A stretch of 64,000 nucleotides of DNA, from NCBI GenBank assembly GCA_029228645.1, contig JAPTHR010000012.1, positions 40,324 through 104,323 of the forward strand, given 5' to 3'. The notes beneath the pieces were generated by a model. That model saw nothing but the letters and a program-made list of their open reading frames with translations. It did no database searches and was not told the origin of the DNA. The stretch comes from Gammaproteobacteria bacterium Milos-ODIII6. Its GTDB lineage: Bacteria; Pseudomonadota; Gammaproteobacteria; Chromatiales; Chromatiaceae. Shown one piece after another: positions 56,102-64,000 of this stretch (positions are counted from its first letter, which is position 1; each line of letters starts with the position of its first letter). The position numbers and the translations under genes are program-made.

Positions 56102-57198
56102 CCGTCCTGCAATTGCTGCCCGCGCTGGAAGGCGGCGGGGTCGAGCGCGGCACGGTCGAGATCTCGCGCGCGCTGGTGGCGGCGGGCCACCGCTCGCTGG
56201 TCATGTCGGCCGGCGGTCGCTATGTCGAACAGTTGCTTGCCGAGGGCAGCGAACACATCGAATGGGAGATCGGTCGCAAACACCTCGCCACGCTGCTGCT
56301 GGTCCGCCCCTTGCGGCGGCTGCTGGTCAGCGAGCAGGTCGATATCGTGCATGTCCGCTCGCGCCTGCCAGCCTGGATTCTCGAACTCGCGCTGCGCGGC
56401 ATGCCGCCTGAACAGCGGCCGATCCGCATCAGCACGGTGCACGGTTTGTACTCGGTGTCGCGCTACAGCGCCATCATGACCCGCGGCGAGCGGGTGATTG
56501 CAGTATCCAGCACGGTGCGGAACTACATCCTGAAGAATTACCCCGAATGCCATCCGGATCGCATCGTGGTGATTCCACGCGGAGTCGACCCGGCCGAGTT
56601 CCCGCGCGGCTATCAGCCGGACCCGGAATGGCGCGAGGCGTTTTTCAAGCAGTTTCCGGAAACGCGCAACAAGACGCTGTTGACCCTGCCCGGGCGCCTG
56701 ACGCGGCTGAAGGGCCATCACGCGTTTATCCACCTGATCGATGCACTGCTTGAAAGGGACATGCCCGTGCACGGACTGATCGTGGGGGGCGAGGACCCGA
56801 GACGCGCCGCCTATGCCAGGGAATTGCGCGATACGGTCGCGCAAAAAGGGTTGCAGGGAAACATCACTTTCACCGGCGCGCGTACAGACATGCGCGAGAT
56901 CTATGCGGTCAGCCGGATCGTATACTCGCTTTCGACCAAGCCCGAATCATTCGGTCGAACGGTCGTCGAGGCCTTGAGTATGGGTGTGCCGGTGATCGGG
57001 TACGATCACGGCGGGGTTGGAGAGGTCCTGGCACAATGGTTTCCGCAAGGGAAAGTCCGGCTCGAAGACCACCAGTCGCTGATCGAAAGGAGCATCAGGC
57101 TGGGTTTGGAAACGCCGGTTGTTCCCGAGAATGATGACTTCACGCTCGACGAGATGCTCGGTCGAACGCTCGCACTGTATGCGGACCTGTCAGCCTGA
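56083..57198 (+). CDS. Glycosyltransferase family 4 (LPS core or surface polysaccharide)
   Basis: A 371 aa GT-B glycosyltransferase. The N-domain VLQLLPALEGGGVERGTVEISRALVAAGHRSLVMS has the typical glycine-rich loop; the C-domain has LPGRLTRLKGHHAFIHLIDAL and, near residue 285, STKPESFGRTVVEALSMGVPVIGYDHGGVGEV with the E-x7-E motif for the nucleotide-sugar. Overlaps the ELM1-like gene by 19 bases, so translationally coupled. Its end overlaps the convergent dehydratase gene by nine bases. The sugar is unknown; core LPS is likely by location. Confidence 0.9.
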   Translation: MADRRLTVLQLLPALEGGGVERGTVEISRALVAAGHRSLVMSAGGRYVEQLLAEGSEHIEWEIGRKHLATLLLVRPLRRLLVSEQVDIVHVRSRLPAWILELALRGMPPEQRPIRISTVHGLYSVSRYSAIMTRGERVIAVSSTVRNYILKNYPECHPDRIVVIPRGVDPAEFPRGYQPDPEWREAFFKQFPETRNKTLLTLPGRLTRLKGHHAFIHLIDALLERDMPVHGLIVGGEDPRRAAYARELRDTVAQKGLQGNITFTGARTDMREIYAVSRIVYSLSTKPESFGRTVVEALSMGVPVIGYDHGGVGEVLAQWFPQGKVRLEDHQSLIERSIRLGLETPVVPENDDFTLDEMLGRTLALYADLSA

Positions 57199-59100
57199 CT
57201 TGCCGGCCGGAGTATCCATCGGCGCTCCGGCTTCCTTCATCAGTAACTCGCGCAACCCTTGCTCGTCGCGCTGCGCGAGCCTTTTTCCCAATCGCTTGAT
57301 CAAAAGGGGGAACTCCGACCCCGAATCGCCGCGTTCGACCGCCTTCATGATCTGAGGATGGCTGGTTCCCCGCGCATTGGCGCCGTCGATCAGCAGTTCC
57401 TCGTACAACTTTTCACCCGGCCGCAGACCGGTCACCTGTATCCCGATATCCCCATCCGGGGTCAGATCGTCCTTAACAGTGAATCCCGCGAGCTGGATCA
57501 TGTTGCGAGCGAGGTCCATGATCCTGACCGGCTCGCCCATGTCGAGCAGAAAGATCTCGCCCCCCTTGGCCATGCTGCCCGCCTGGATCACCAGCGCCAC
57601 GGCCTCGTGGATCGACATGAAAAACCGGGTGACCTCCTTGTTGGTCACGGTCAGCGGGCCGCCGTTGGCAATCTGCTCCCTGAACAAGGGCACCACCGAC
57701 CCGGAAGAACCAAGCACGTTGCCGAAACGCACCGCGCAGAAAACCGTCGAAGGGTTCGCATCCGCGCCCGCCTTGTCGGTGCAGTGCTGAATGACTCGCT
57801 CGGCCCAGCGCTTGCTTGCCCCCATGACATTGGTCGGCCGAACTGCTTTGTCGGTGGATATCAGGACAAAGGTCTCGACACCGCATTCGTACGAAGACCG
57901 GGCCATGACCTCGGTACCCAGGACATTGTTCATCACGCCCTCGAGCGGGTTTTCCTCCACCAGAGGCACATGCTTGTGCGCGGCCGCGTGGTATACGGTC
58001 TGTACCCCATGCGTCTGCAGGATATCCTTTACCAAAGCCTCATCCCGCACCGAACCGAGACGGGCGATCAGTTCACATTTCGCGGTCCGCATCAGCTCCC
58101 GCTCGACCTGGTAGAGGGCGTGCTCGTTGGACTCCAGCATCACGAGTTTCGTTGGGCTCAGAGCGGCAATTTGCCGACAGAGCTCAGAGCCGATCGAACC
58201 ACCGGCCCCGGTGACGAGAACCGTCTTGGAGGTAATGCATTTTGCCAGCAGGTTTGAATCGGCAGGCACCGACTCCCTGCCGAGCAGGTCCCCGATATCA
58301 ACTTCTCGCACCAGGTTGACCAGATGCTTACCGCTGGCAATGTCTGTCACCGCCGGCAGAATGCGCACTTTGACCGGAAAGGATTCGAGGGAAAGGACGA
58401 TTTCACGCCGGCGAGTGTTTGATGCGGAAGGGATGGTGACAATGATGTCGTGGATACCGAAGCGCTCGATCAGTTTGGCGAGCTGGTGTGGGGGATAGAC
58501 ACGAAGACCATCCATATCTTTACCATGAAGCCCCGTATCATCGTCCAGGAACCCAGCCGGGAAAAGCTCCCTGCCTACGCGCAATGAGCGAGCCACCTGC
58601 CGCCCCGCAACACCGGCGCCGTAGATCAGGACCTGCCGACCCTTATAGCGCCTCCTGGTTGGACTCCAAAGCAGCCAGCGGGATGTGAACCTGGCACCAG
58701 CAACCAACAATAGCCCCAAGAGAAAATAGATGATCGGCACGGCCCGGGGCACCCCTTCGATGCCGGTCATCGCGGTCATGAAGGCGAAGGCCGCCCATAG
58801 TATCGCCGCCAGCGACATGCCTTTGAAGATGGACCAAAGGGCATGCTCGCCCACATACCGAATCACCGACCGATAGAGCCCGAGCCGAACAAAAACCGGG
58901 ATGGCCAGCAATGGCGCAAGCAGGATCAGCCAGGTCTGATGAGCATTCGGGAGAAAGAAAACGCCGAGACGCAGCGAGTAGGCCATCCATGCAGCAAAGG
59001 CCAACAAAATGCCGTCGACCGCCATCATTACGCCCTGTTTGAGGGTCCGATCCAGGCCAGTCAGCAGCGAGCTGATCAACACAAAGATCCTTCTATGCAT
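57190..59100 (-). CDS. UDP-N-acetylglucosamine 4,6-dehydratase-like membrane protein (WbpM/PglF/FlaA1-type)
   Basis: A 636 aa protein. The N-terminal about 150 residues contain four membrane helices, as in WbpM/PglF. The first nucleotide domain (LIYGAGVAGRQVARSLR) is a CoA-binding-like Rossmann fold; the catalytic SDR domain starts at VLVTGAGGSIGSELCRQIAALSP (about 295) and has FVLISTDKAVRPTNVMGASKRWAE (about 430). Such enzymes make UDP-4-keto-6-deoxy sugars for O-antigen or capsule. Overlaps the sugar transferase stop by eight bases. Confidence 0.92.
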   Translation of the reverse strand: MHRRIFVLISSLLTGLDRTLKQGVMMAVDGILLAFAAWMAYSLRLGVFFLPNAHQTWLILLAPLLAIPVFVRLGLYRSVIRYVGEHALWSIFKGMSLAAILWAAFAFMTAMTGIEGVPRAVPIIYFLLGLLLVAGARFTSRWLLWSPTRRRYKGRQVLIYGAGVAGRQVARSLRVGRELFPAGFLDDDTGLHGKDMDGLRVYPPHQLAKLIERFGIHDIIVTIPSASNTRRREIVLSLESFPVKVRILPAVTDIASGKHLVNLVREVDIGDLLGRESVPADSNLLAKCITSKTVLVTGAGGSIGSELCRQIAALSPTKLVMLESNEHALYQVERELMRTAKCELIARLGSVRDEALVKDILQTHGVQTVYHAAAHKHVPLVEENPLEGVMNNVLGTEVMARSSYECGVETFVLISTDKAVRPTNVMGASKRWAERVIQHCTDKAGADANPSTVFCAVRFGNVLGSSGSVVPLFREQIANGGPLTVTNKEVTRFFMSIHEAVALVIQAGSMAKGGEIFLLDMGEPVRIMDLARNMIQLAGFTVKDDLTPDGDIGIQVTGLRPGEKLYEELLIDGANARGTSHPQIMKAVERGDSGSEFPLLIKRLGKRLAQRDEQGLRELLMKEAGAPMDTPAGKSG

Positions 59101-59674
59101 GATGGTCTCTCACTCTGTCACCGCCACCCTTTCCTTTTAGGGTAAGAAAAAGGTATTTGAAATACTGTTCGATATTTAGATTGGCAAGCATTCTCGCATC
59201 GGTTTCGGCGAGTAGCACTGGCGTCGACATATCGATATCGGTTACCTGTGCAAGCCCGGTAATTCCAGGCCGGGCATCAAAAACCCCCTTTTCCATTCTT
59301 GCGGCTATCAGCTCGTCCTGATTGAGCAGGCATGGCCTGGGACCAACCAGACTCATATCTCCTTTCAGGACATTCCACAATTGCGGCAATTCATCCAACT
59401 TACTACGACGCAGAAATCTACCAAATTGCGTTACAGCGCTGGATTCCGCCAGATGTGTGGGCACCGAAGGCGCATCTCTACGCATCGTACGAAACTTGTA
59501 AAGAAGAAATGGCACCTGATAATGCCCCATCCGCTGCTGGCGGAAAATCGGGGCCCCGGTATCCAACACACCAATCACCATGATCACTGCCATGATGGGT
59601 AGACAAACAATCAACCCAAGCAGTGCCAACAAGAGATCAACGATACGTATGATGGGTTGAGAATTATTCCCCAT
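59093..59674 (-). CDS. Bacterial sugar (phosphoglycosyl) transferase
   Basis: A 193 aa monotopic phosphoglycosyltransferase (PglC/WcaJ catalytic domain) initiating polysaccharide synthesis on undecaprenyl phosphate. The hydrophobic start [30 protein letters not shown] is the reentrant membrane helix; then [25 protein letters not shown] and [27 protein letters not shown] with the catalytic Asp-Glu (DE). Works with the dehydratase and epimerase neighbours. The three genes overlap slightly. Confidence 0.95.
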   Translation of the reverse strand: MGNNSQPIIRIVDLLLALLGLIVCLPIMAVIMVIGVLDTGAPIFRQQRMGHYQVPFLLYKFRTMRRDAPSVPTHLAESSAVTQFGRFLRRSKLDELPQLWNVLKGDMSLVGPRPCLLNQDELIAARMEKGVFDARPGITGLAQVTDIDMSTPVLLAETDARMLANLNIEQYFKYLFLTLKGKGGGDRVRDHHA

Positions 59675-60650
59675 TTTGATCCTTTCGCCATGCTGCCACC
59701 ATCTCCGGCATACTGCTCAACAGATCGTGCCGGGGACACCAACAAAGTTCTCGCTGGCAGTATCTGGCGTCGTAACAGGCAGAGTCCAGCAGGCGAGAAA
59801 TCATACCCGAGCTTAAGGGGAACGCTTGGTCGAGTAACGCACTCAGCCAATCACCCACTCTGCCGGAAAATCGCAGCAATGGAACCGGTACCGTCCAATG
59901 TGAAACCGGTCTTCCCAGGGCTTTGCAGGCGCTTTCATACAGCTCACGAGTCGAATGGGGTCGATTGTCAGCGACTATAAAGCGTTTGCCATAAGCCTCC
60001 GGAATATCCGGCACTCTGAGCGCCAAGCTGCAGAGATCCTCCACATGCACCATTGATCGTCGATTGCCTGTGTCCGGCAAACCTGGGCAAAATCCGGAAT
60101 CGATTAGCCGAAGAATTTTACTTAGATTACCCTTCACATGCGGGCCGTACACTAGCGTGGGACGCAAAACCACCGCATCCATCTTCGCCCGGTTCGCACG
60201 TTGGATAACAACGTCCTCCGCCTGACGCTTGGAACGCCCATAGGCTCCCATCGGCCAATCTTTACGGCTTTCATCAACACATTCCTCATCCTCTGGATCA
60301 GGCATTGCCTTGACAGAACTAAAGTAAACAAAGTGCTCTACTCCAGCAACGGCAGCCGCCTCAATCAACAAACGAGTTCCCCCCAGATTAACTTTTGTAT
60401 AAACCGCGTCGGGAATTCCTTGGGCCTGCGCGACGCCCGCCAAGTGAAAAACCCGATTTACCCCTTCAAGCGAACCTGTTGGAATGCATTCGCGCCCAAG
60501 GTCACAATACAGCACCTCATCCCACGGCCCTTCACTATCCCGCCGAAGCAGTGCGCGCACGACAAACCCACTCTCCTTCAATTGGCGGCAAAGGACTCGG
60601 CCAATAAACCCTGAGGCCCCAGTAACCAGCGCCACATTCGATTTCGCCAC
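59664..60650 (-). CDS. NAD-dependent epimerase/dehydratase (nucleotide-sugar)
   Basis: A 328 aa extended SDR protein. NVALVTGASGFIGRVLCRQLKESG is the cofactor motif, VFHLAGVAQ follows, and MGAYGRSKRQAEDVV carries the YxxxK active pair (about 150). It resembles UDP-hexose 4-epimerases/reductases of the WbpV/WcaG type. It probably supplies the amino sugar moved by the sugar transferase just downstream (11-base overlap). Substrate not read from sequence. Confidence 0.9.
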   Translation of the reverse strand: MAKSNVALVTGASGFIGRVLCRQLKESGFVVRALLRRDSEGPWDEVLYCDLGRECIPTGSLEGVNRVFHLAGVAQAQGIPDAVYTKVNLGGTRLLIEAAAVAGVEHFVYFSSVKAMPDPEDEECVDESRKDWPMGAYGRSKRQAEDVVIQRANRAKMDAVVLRPTLVYGPHVKGNLSKILRLIDSGFCPGLPDTGNRRSMVHVEDLCSLALRVPDIPEAYGKRFIVADNRPHSTRELYESACKALGRPVSHWTVPVPLLRFSGRVGDWLSALLDQAFPLSSGMISRLLDSACYDARYCQRELCWCPRHDLLSSMPEMVAAWRKDQNGE

Positions 60651-60651
60651 T

Positions 60652-61797
60652 CTAACGACCGTTCACCAGGGAGCACTTGGATGCCGCCTCTTCATACAAA
60701 TGCGTGTAAGCGTTTCCCATAGCTGCCCCAGACAACAGGGCTTCATAGCGTTGCCTGGCGGCCACCCCAAAACTGTACGCGAGATCATCTCTTACCAACA
60801 GGCTGTTCATAGCTTGCGCCAAGGCTCCGACGTCTTCGGGCGCTACAACGAAACCCGTTTCTTTGTCTCTATTCACAAAAGACGTTCCGGTCCCTATCTC
60901 GCAACTGACCATAGGTTTACCAAACATACTCGCCTCCACCAAAACCATGCCGTATGCCTCAGAGCGCAAGTGGGAGGGCAAGACGACAGCGCGACAGGCT
61001 TTCAACAACGCGACCTTCTCTCTTTCGGTGACCTGCCCTGAGAAGATTACATTCCTCAAACCTGAATTATCAGCGCTTTCGCGCAACAACTTTTCTTCCG
61101 GCCCGGACCCGGCAATAACGACTTTATGCTTTACTTGACCACAGGCATCTAACAACGTGTAAAGACCCTTGTAATACCGCAGCACTCCGACGAATAAAAT
61201 AAACGGTTCGCCACCTGTTAAACCCAAGCGATGCAACACTCTCTCGTCACCAGAGCGCGGATAGGACATCTCCTCTATACCCAGGGGAATTACCCTCAAC
61301 CGGTCAGCGGATAGGTCCTCGGTCAAGGGGCCACTACTCTTGGCATAGGAGGGCGAAGTGGCAACTACAAAATCCATGTCCCGCAAGGTATGCGACATCA
61401 ACGGGCGATATAAAGCACCCAAAACCCTCTGCCGCACGACGTCAGAATGATAAGTCATCACTTTGGGTTTATCCGGACGCACCCAAAGGTTCAGCACATC
61501 TGCAAAAGGCCAAGGATAGTGATAATGAATGACGTCCGCCCACAGTGACTGCTCTTTAAACGTTCGAATCGATCCCGCTCCCCCGATATCACACGATGCC
61601 GGCGCTATCCAGGAACGGCACCGTATCACTCGCGCCTCCGGCCGATCCAAGATTTTTGGTACCGGTCGCTTCGACAAAGCAAAAACTGTATTCTCATGGC
61701 CCCTAGCCTGGGTTGAAAGGCTTATTTGTCGAATCGCTTCCTGCAACCCACCAGTCGGATCCGGCAAGTATGTCCGATATACATGTAGTATTTTCAT
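60652..61797 (-). CDS. Glycosyltransferase family 4
   Basis: A 381 aa GT-B glycosyltransferase. MKILHVYRTYLPDPTGGLQEAIRQIS is typical for GT4; FILFVGVLRYYKGLYTLLDACGQVKHKVVIAGSGPEEKLLRE starts the C-domain, with HLRSEAYGMVLVEASMFGKPMVSCEIGTGTSFVN giving the E-x7-E. It is one base upstream of the epimerase gene, and has higher AT content than the housekeeping genes, fitting a transferred polysaccharide cluster. The IS66 element follows upstream and may have cut the cluster. Confidence 0.92.
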   Translation of the reverse strand: MKILHVYRTYLPDPTGGLQEAIRQISLSTQARGHENTVFALSKRPVPKILDRPEARVIRCRSWIAPASCDIGGAGSIRTFKEQSLWADVIHYHYPWPFADVLNLWVRPDKPKVMTYHSDVVRQRVLGALYRPLMSHTLRDMDFVVATSPSYAKSSGPLTEDLSADRLRVIPLGIEEMSYPRSGDERVLHRLGLTGGEPFILFVGVLRYYKGLYTLLDACGQVKHKVVIAGSGPEEKLLRESADNSGLRNVIFSGQVTEREKVALLKACRAVVLPSHLRSEAYGMVLVEASMFGKPMVSCEIGTGTSFVNRDKETGFVVAPEDVGALAQAMNSLLVRDDLAYSFGVAARQRYEALLSGAAMGNAYTHLYEEAASKCSLVNGR

Positions 61798-61978
61798 AAA
61801 TTGAAATAACCACCTTTGCCCTTTATTTTTTTACCAACTTACCACGCATTTAACATGCCTCTCTCTAGTGTGGTGTGTCAGAAGTTCGCTACGTTTCAGC
61901 GTGGCTGTGCGGGCCCATGGCTAGGCGCGCTTGCGCAGGGTAACCGTTCATTCCGCACCGCTATTGACCCAGTAAGAT
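61798..61978. other. AT-rich gap between the glycosyltransferase and the IS66 element
   Basis: 181 bases, first AT-rich (to about 61865), then changing abruptly to GC-rich sequence beginning GTGTGGTGTGTCAG. The change marks the probable left end of the IS66 element, but a defined terminal repeat could not be matched because the other end is outside the window. No gene is seen. Confidence 0.4.
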
Positions 61979-62302
61979 TCAGCGGAGTCGTTTTTTCTTC
62001 TGGGTTCGATCGGATTGTGAGGCACTATCGACATCCTTGACCTCTGACAGCAGGCCAGGCGTGACGCGATACTGTCGACCATCATCACTCACCACGTTGA
62101 CCGTCTTGCGATTGTATTTGACCAGGGTGCCAACGACGCGCCCGTGTTCGGTGTCGAAGCTGACCTTGGCGCCGAGGTTGAAGGCCATCATGTCGACATG
62201 GGCCTGCATCGCCTGCAGCATCTTGATGCGCTCGACCACCCGGTGGTTCAGCTGCATCAGTTCTTCCAGGCTCAGGCCATCGATATCAACGGGCATGCTC
62301 AA
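61979..62302 (-). CDS. Small beta-barrel (SH3/KOW-like) protein, IS66 passenger or accessory gene
   Basis: A 107 aa protein. The N-terminal helix (IDGLSLEELMQLNHRVVERIKMLQAMQAHVDMMAFNLGAKVS) is followed by a small domain VSFDTEHGRVVGTLVKYNRKTVNVVSDDGRQYRVTPGLLSEV, which looks like a Tudor/SH3-like barrel. Its start lies 17 bases inside tnpC, so it is translationally coupled to the transposase gene and is probably part of the element. Not one of the standard IS66 genes (tnpA, tnpB, tnpC). Function unknown. Confidence 0.65.
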   Translation of the reverse strand: MSMPVDIDGLSLEELMQLNHRVVERIKMLQAMQAHVDMMAFNLGAKVSFDTEHGRVVGTLVKYNRKTVNVVSDDGRQYRVTPGLLSEVKDVDSASQSDRTQKKKRLR

Positions 62303-63842
62303 GGTCCGAGCGCAGCGGATTGTCGGCGTACAGCGTCTTCCAGCATCGCGGGGTCAGTTGCTCGACGTCTTTAGCCGGGTGCAGCGCGATGCGTTGCAGC
62401 ACGTCCACCAGGTAGGCGTACGGGTCGACATCATGCAAGCGGCAGGTGCTCAGCAGGCTCTGGATGATACCGACCTGTTCGGCACCGACCTCTGACCAAC
62501 AGAAGAGCCAGTTCTTGCGGCCCATCGGGATCACCCGCAAGGCCCGTTCCAGGTGGTTGGTATCGATCGCTACAGCCGGGTCACCGAGATACACCCGCAG
62601 TTGCGCCTGATGGTTTTCGGCATACACCAGAGCCTTGGCCAACGGTGCGCTGTTAACCAGGTCGGTGCGCTGGCGCTGGCTATGCACCCAAGCGAAGAAC
62701 GCATCAACGATCGGCAGGGCATGCTGGCTACGGTAGTCGAGCTTGGCTTGGTCGGTGAGTTCGCGCTCACGGATCTGTGCCTCGACCTGGTACAGGGCGC
62801 CGATGATCTCCAGCGCCTCGTTGGCCGCCGGATCACTGTCTTGCGCACGTTCGAAGTAGCGCCGGGTGTGCGCCCAGCACTGCGCCTGGGTGACCTTGGG
62901 GCGCGTCTTCGCATAGGCGTTATAGGCGGCATACCCATCACTCAGCAGCGTGCCGGCAAAGTCCCCAAGCTGTTCCACCACGTGGGCCTTGCCACGACTG
63001 CGCGACCAGCTGAAGCAGATCTCGTCCGCCTCGCCATAGATCGGCCAGTACCAGGTCTGTTTGAGCTTGCCTTTGCCCGCCTTGCCCGCTTTGATCGGCG
63101 TCTCATCCATCGCCAGCACTTTACTTTGCAGGATGTGCTGCCATTGCGCATCGTAGATCGGTTCGAGTAAGCCGATCGCGCGTCGCACGTAGTTGCTCAG
63201 GGTCGCCCGGCTCAGGGTGATGCCGGCATCGGCTAAGCGTTGATGCTGGCGGTACAGCGGCAAGTGGTAGAGGAACTTGTCAACCAGGATCCCGGCCAGC
63301 AGGCTGACATCGGCCAGGCTGTTGTCGAACACCGCGCTCGGCGCGGGCACTTCCATCAGGGTGGAACGGCGCTTGTCGCGGATCACCGGACGGCGATACA
63401 CGAGCACCACGTAACTGCCGGGACGCTGCGCGAGGCGGCGGGTGATCTTGTAATCGATGACTTCGTACTGATCCGCGTCTGGCCCCTCCAGTTGCGGGGC
63501 CGACAGTTCGATGGTCTCGATCGGCACCCGCTCATCGAAGCGCAGGCCGCTGTCGGTGACATCCTCGTCACGCCGCTGCTTGCCCTTGCGCCGGGTGTAG
63601 CTGATCTTCTCCGTGGGCGCCGGTTCGCTTGGCGGTGCCGCATCGCCCAGCAGCTGACCGAGGTCGAGTTGATCGGGGTTCTCCAGCAAACGTTTCTCGG
63701 ACTTGCGGCCGAACAGCTGGCGCTTGAACCAATCCAGTTGTTGCTTGAGCGCGTCGCGCTCTTCGCGTAACTGCGCATTGTCCGCACAGACTTTTGCGTA
63801 CTGCTGGGGTTCGATCGTTGAGCTGCTCGAAGCGCCTTTCAT
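62286..63842 (-). CDS. tnpC: IS66-family transposase (TnpC)
   Basis: A 518 aa DDE transposase with normal IS66 length. N-terminal helical leucine-zipper-like region (REERDALKQQLDWFKRQLFGRKSEKRL), HTH with SRATLSNYVRRAIGLL, the DDE residues in KVLAMDETPIKAGK, LLSDGYAAYNAY and NHLERALRVIPMGRKNWLFCWSE. The DELE-type RVIPMGRKNW signature is diagnostic for IS66. No frameshift or stop, so it could be active. Confidence 0.95.
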   Translation of the reverse strand: MKGASSSSTIEPQQYAKVCADNAQLREERDALKQQLDWFKRQLFGRKSEKRLLENPDQLDLGQLLGDAAPPSEPAPTEKISYTRRKGKQRRDEDVTDSGLRFDERVPIETIELSAPQLEGPDADQYEVIDYKITRRLAQRPGSYVVLVYRRPVIRDKRRSTLMEVPAPSAVFDNSLADVSLLAGILVDKFLYHLPLYRQHQRLADAGITLSRATLSNYVRRAIGLLEPIYDAQWQHILQSKVLAMDETPIKAGKAGKGKLKQTWYWPIYGEADEICFSWSRSRGKAHVVEQLGDFAGTLLSDGYAAYNAYAKTRPKVTQAQCWAHTRRYFERAQDSDPAANEALEIIGALYQVEAQIRERELTDQAKLDYRSQHALPIVDAFFAWVHSQRQRTDLVNSAPLAKALVYAENHQAQLRVYLGDPAVAIDTNHLERALRVIPMGRKNWLFCWSEVGAEQVGIIQSLLSTCRLHDVDPYAYLVDVLQRIALHPAKDVEQLTPRCWKTLYADNPLRSDLEHAR

Positions 63843-63851
63843 AGCGCTAAA

Positions 63852-64000
63852 TTATACCGAAACGCGCGCCTCGTCAGGGCGTCGATAACGCTTGAAACGC
63901 CGTATCGAGCGCAGATCGATACCCTCCAGAATCAGCTTGAGTTCGGTCCATTCCAGGCGCCGCTTGTCACCCTGACCCTGCGGGTGAAACTGGCCCTGCT
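63852..64000 (-). CDS. tnpB: IS66-family accessory protein TnpB, C-terminal part (truncated by window edge)
   Basis: The last about 48 codons of a minus-strand gene ending in TAA at 63852-63854, 9 bases before tnpC. The translation RRLEWTELKLILEGIDLRSIRRFKRYRRPDE matches the IS66 TnpB (Orf2) C-terminus (LxWxELxxLLxGID). The start is outside the window. With tnpC it confirms the IS66 layout (tnpA, tnpB, tnpC). Confidence 0.85.
   Translation of the reverse strand, partial: QGQFHPQGQGDKRRLEWTELKLILEGIDLRSIRRFKRYRRPDEARVSV

Larger units (their letters stand above)
61979..64000 (-). mobile_element. IS66-family insertion sequence, incomplete at right edge
   Basis: Includes tnpB (partial), tnpC and a coupled small gene, all minus strand. 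The right end and tnpA lie outside the window; the left end is in 61800-61978. It borders a polysaccharide gene cluster, a common place for IS insertion. Confidence 0.85.

Overview
The window is high-GC chromosomal DNA of a gammaproteobacterium. The best sign is gene order. A pilG-pilH-pilI-pilJ-chpA-chpC chemotaxis cluster lies divergently next to gshB-(apbE)-tonB-yqgE-ruvX-pyrR-pyrB-pyrC', which is essentially the order known from Pseudomonas. The linked block tkt-gap-pgk-pyk-fba, with a Calvin-cycle-type class II aldolase, together with cytochrome c4 and no RuBisCO in view, would fit a sulfur-oxidising or other Chromatiales-like lineage. That placement is inference; no rRNA or other decisive marker is present.

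Layout. 1-0.34 kb: end of an srkA-like kinase. 0.4-7.6 kb (minus): fba, pyk, pgk, gapA, tkt (central carbon). 7.9-13.2 kb: a thioredoxin-fold protein, then methyl-cycle genes metK, ahcY (behind an SAH riboswitch) and metF, followed by rsmE. 13.3-23.8 kb (minus): type IV pilus (Chp) chemosensory system, starting with an exported rhodanese. 24.5-31.3 kb (plus): glutathione synthetase, a flavin transferase lipoprotein, TonB-like protein, AlgH, RuvX, and pyrimidine genes including a dihydroorotase homologue without its metal ligands. 31.6-38.4 kb: housekeeping and signalling genes (greB, htpX, yidD, a GGDEF cyclase, an EEP nuclease). 38.4-41 kb: dsbA and two c-type cytochromes. 41-45.4 kb: small and hypothetical genes. 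45.4-47.4 kb: thiC under a TPP riboswitch. 47.9-57.2 kb: pcm, rhodanese and LPS genes (waaA, lpxL, a DegT aminotransferase, msbA, an ELM1-like protein, a glycosyltransferase), interrupted by a nucleotidyltransferase/DUF4160/DUF2442 trio. 57.2-61.8 kb (minus): surface-polysaccharide genes (a WbpM/PglF-type dehydratase, a sugar-phosphate transferase, an epimerase, a glycosyltransferase) that become visibly more AT-rich. 61.9-64 kb: an IS66-family element running off the right edge.

Non-coding content is rich: two riboswitches (SAH, TPP), the latter with a visible Shine-Dalgarno-sequestering hairpin; three good intrinsic terminators or terminator-like hairpins; two related MITE-like elements with CTAG ends, one of which supplies the stop codon of a cytochrome gene; a two-hairpin C/G-rich repeat present twice; a long inverted repeat between ahcY and metF; and a REP-type palindrome. 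I saw no tRNA, rRNA or CRISPR array. The most interesting leads are the MITE pair, the methionine-repeat membrane protein at 44.4 kb, the two-gene CDGSH/TerB-like unit, the IS66 element with an extra translationally coupled gene, and the nucleotidyltransferase/DUF4160/DUF2442 insertion. None is proven to be a new system.
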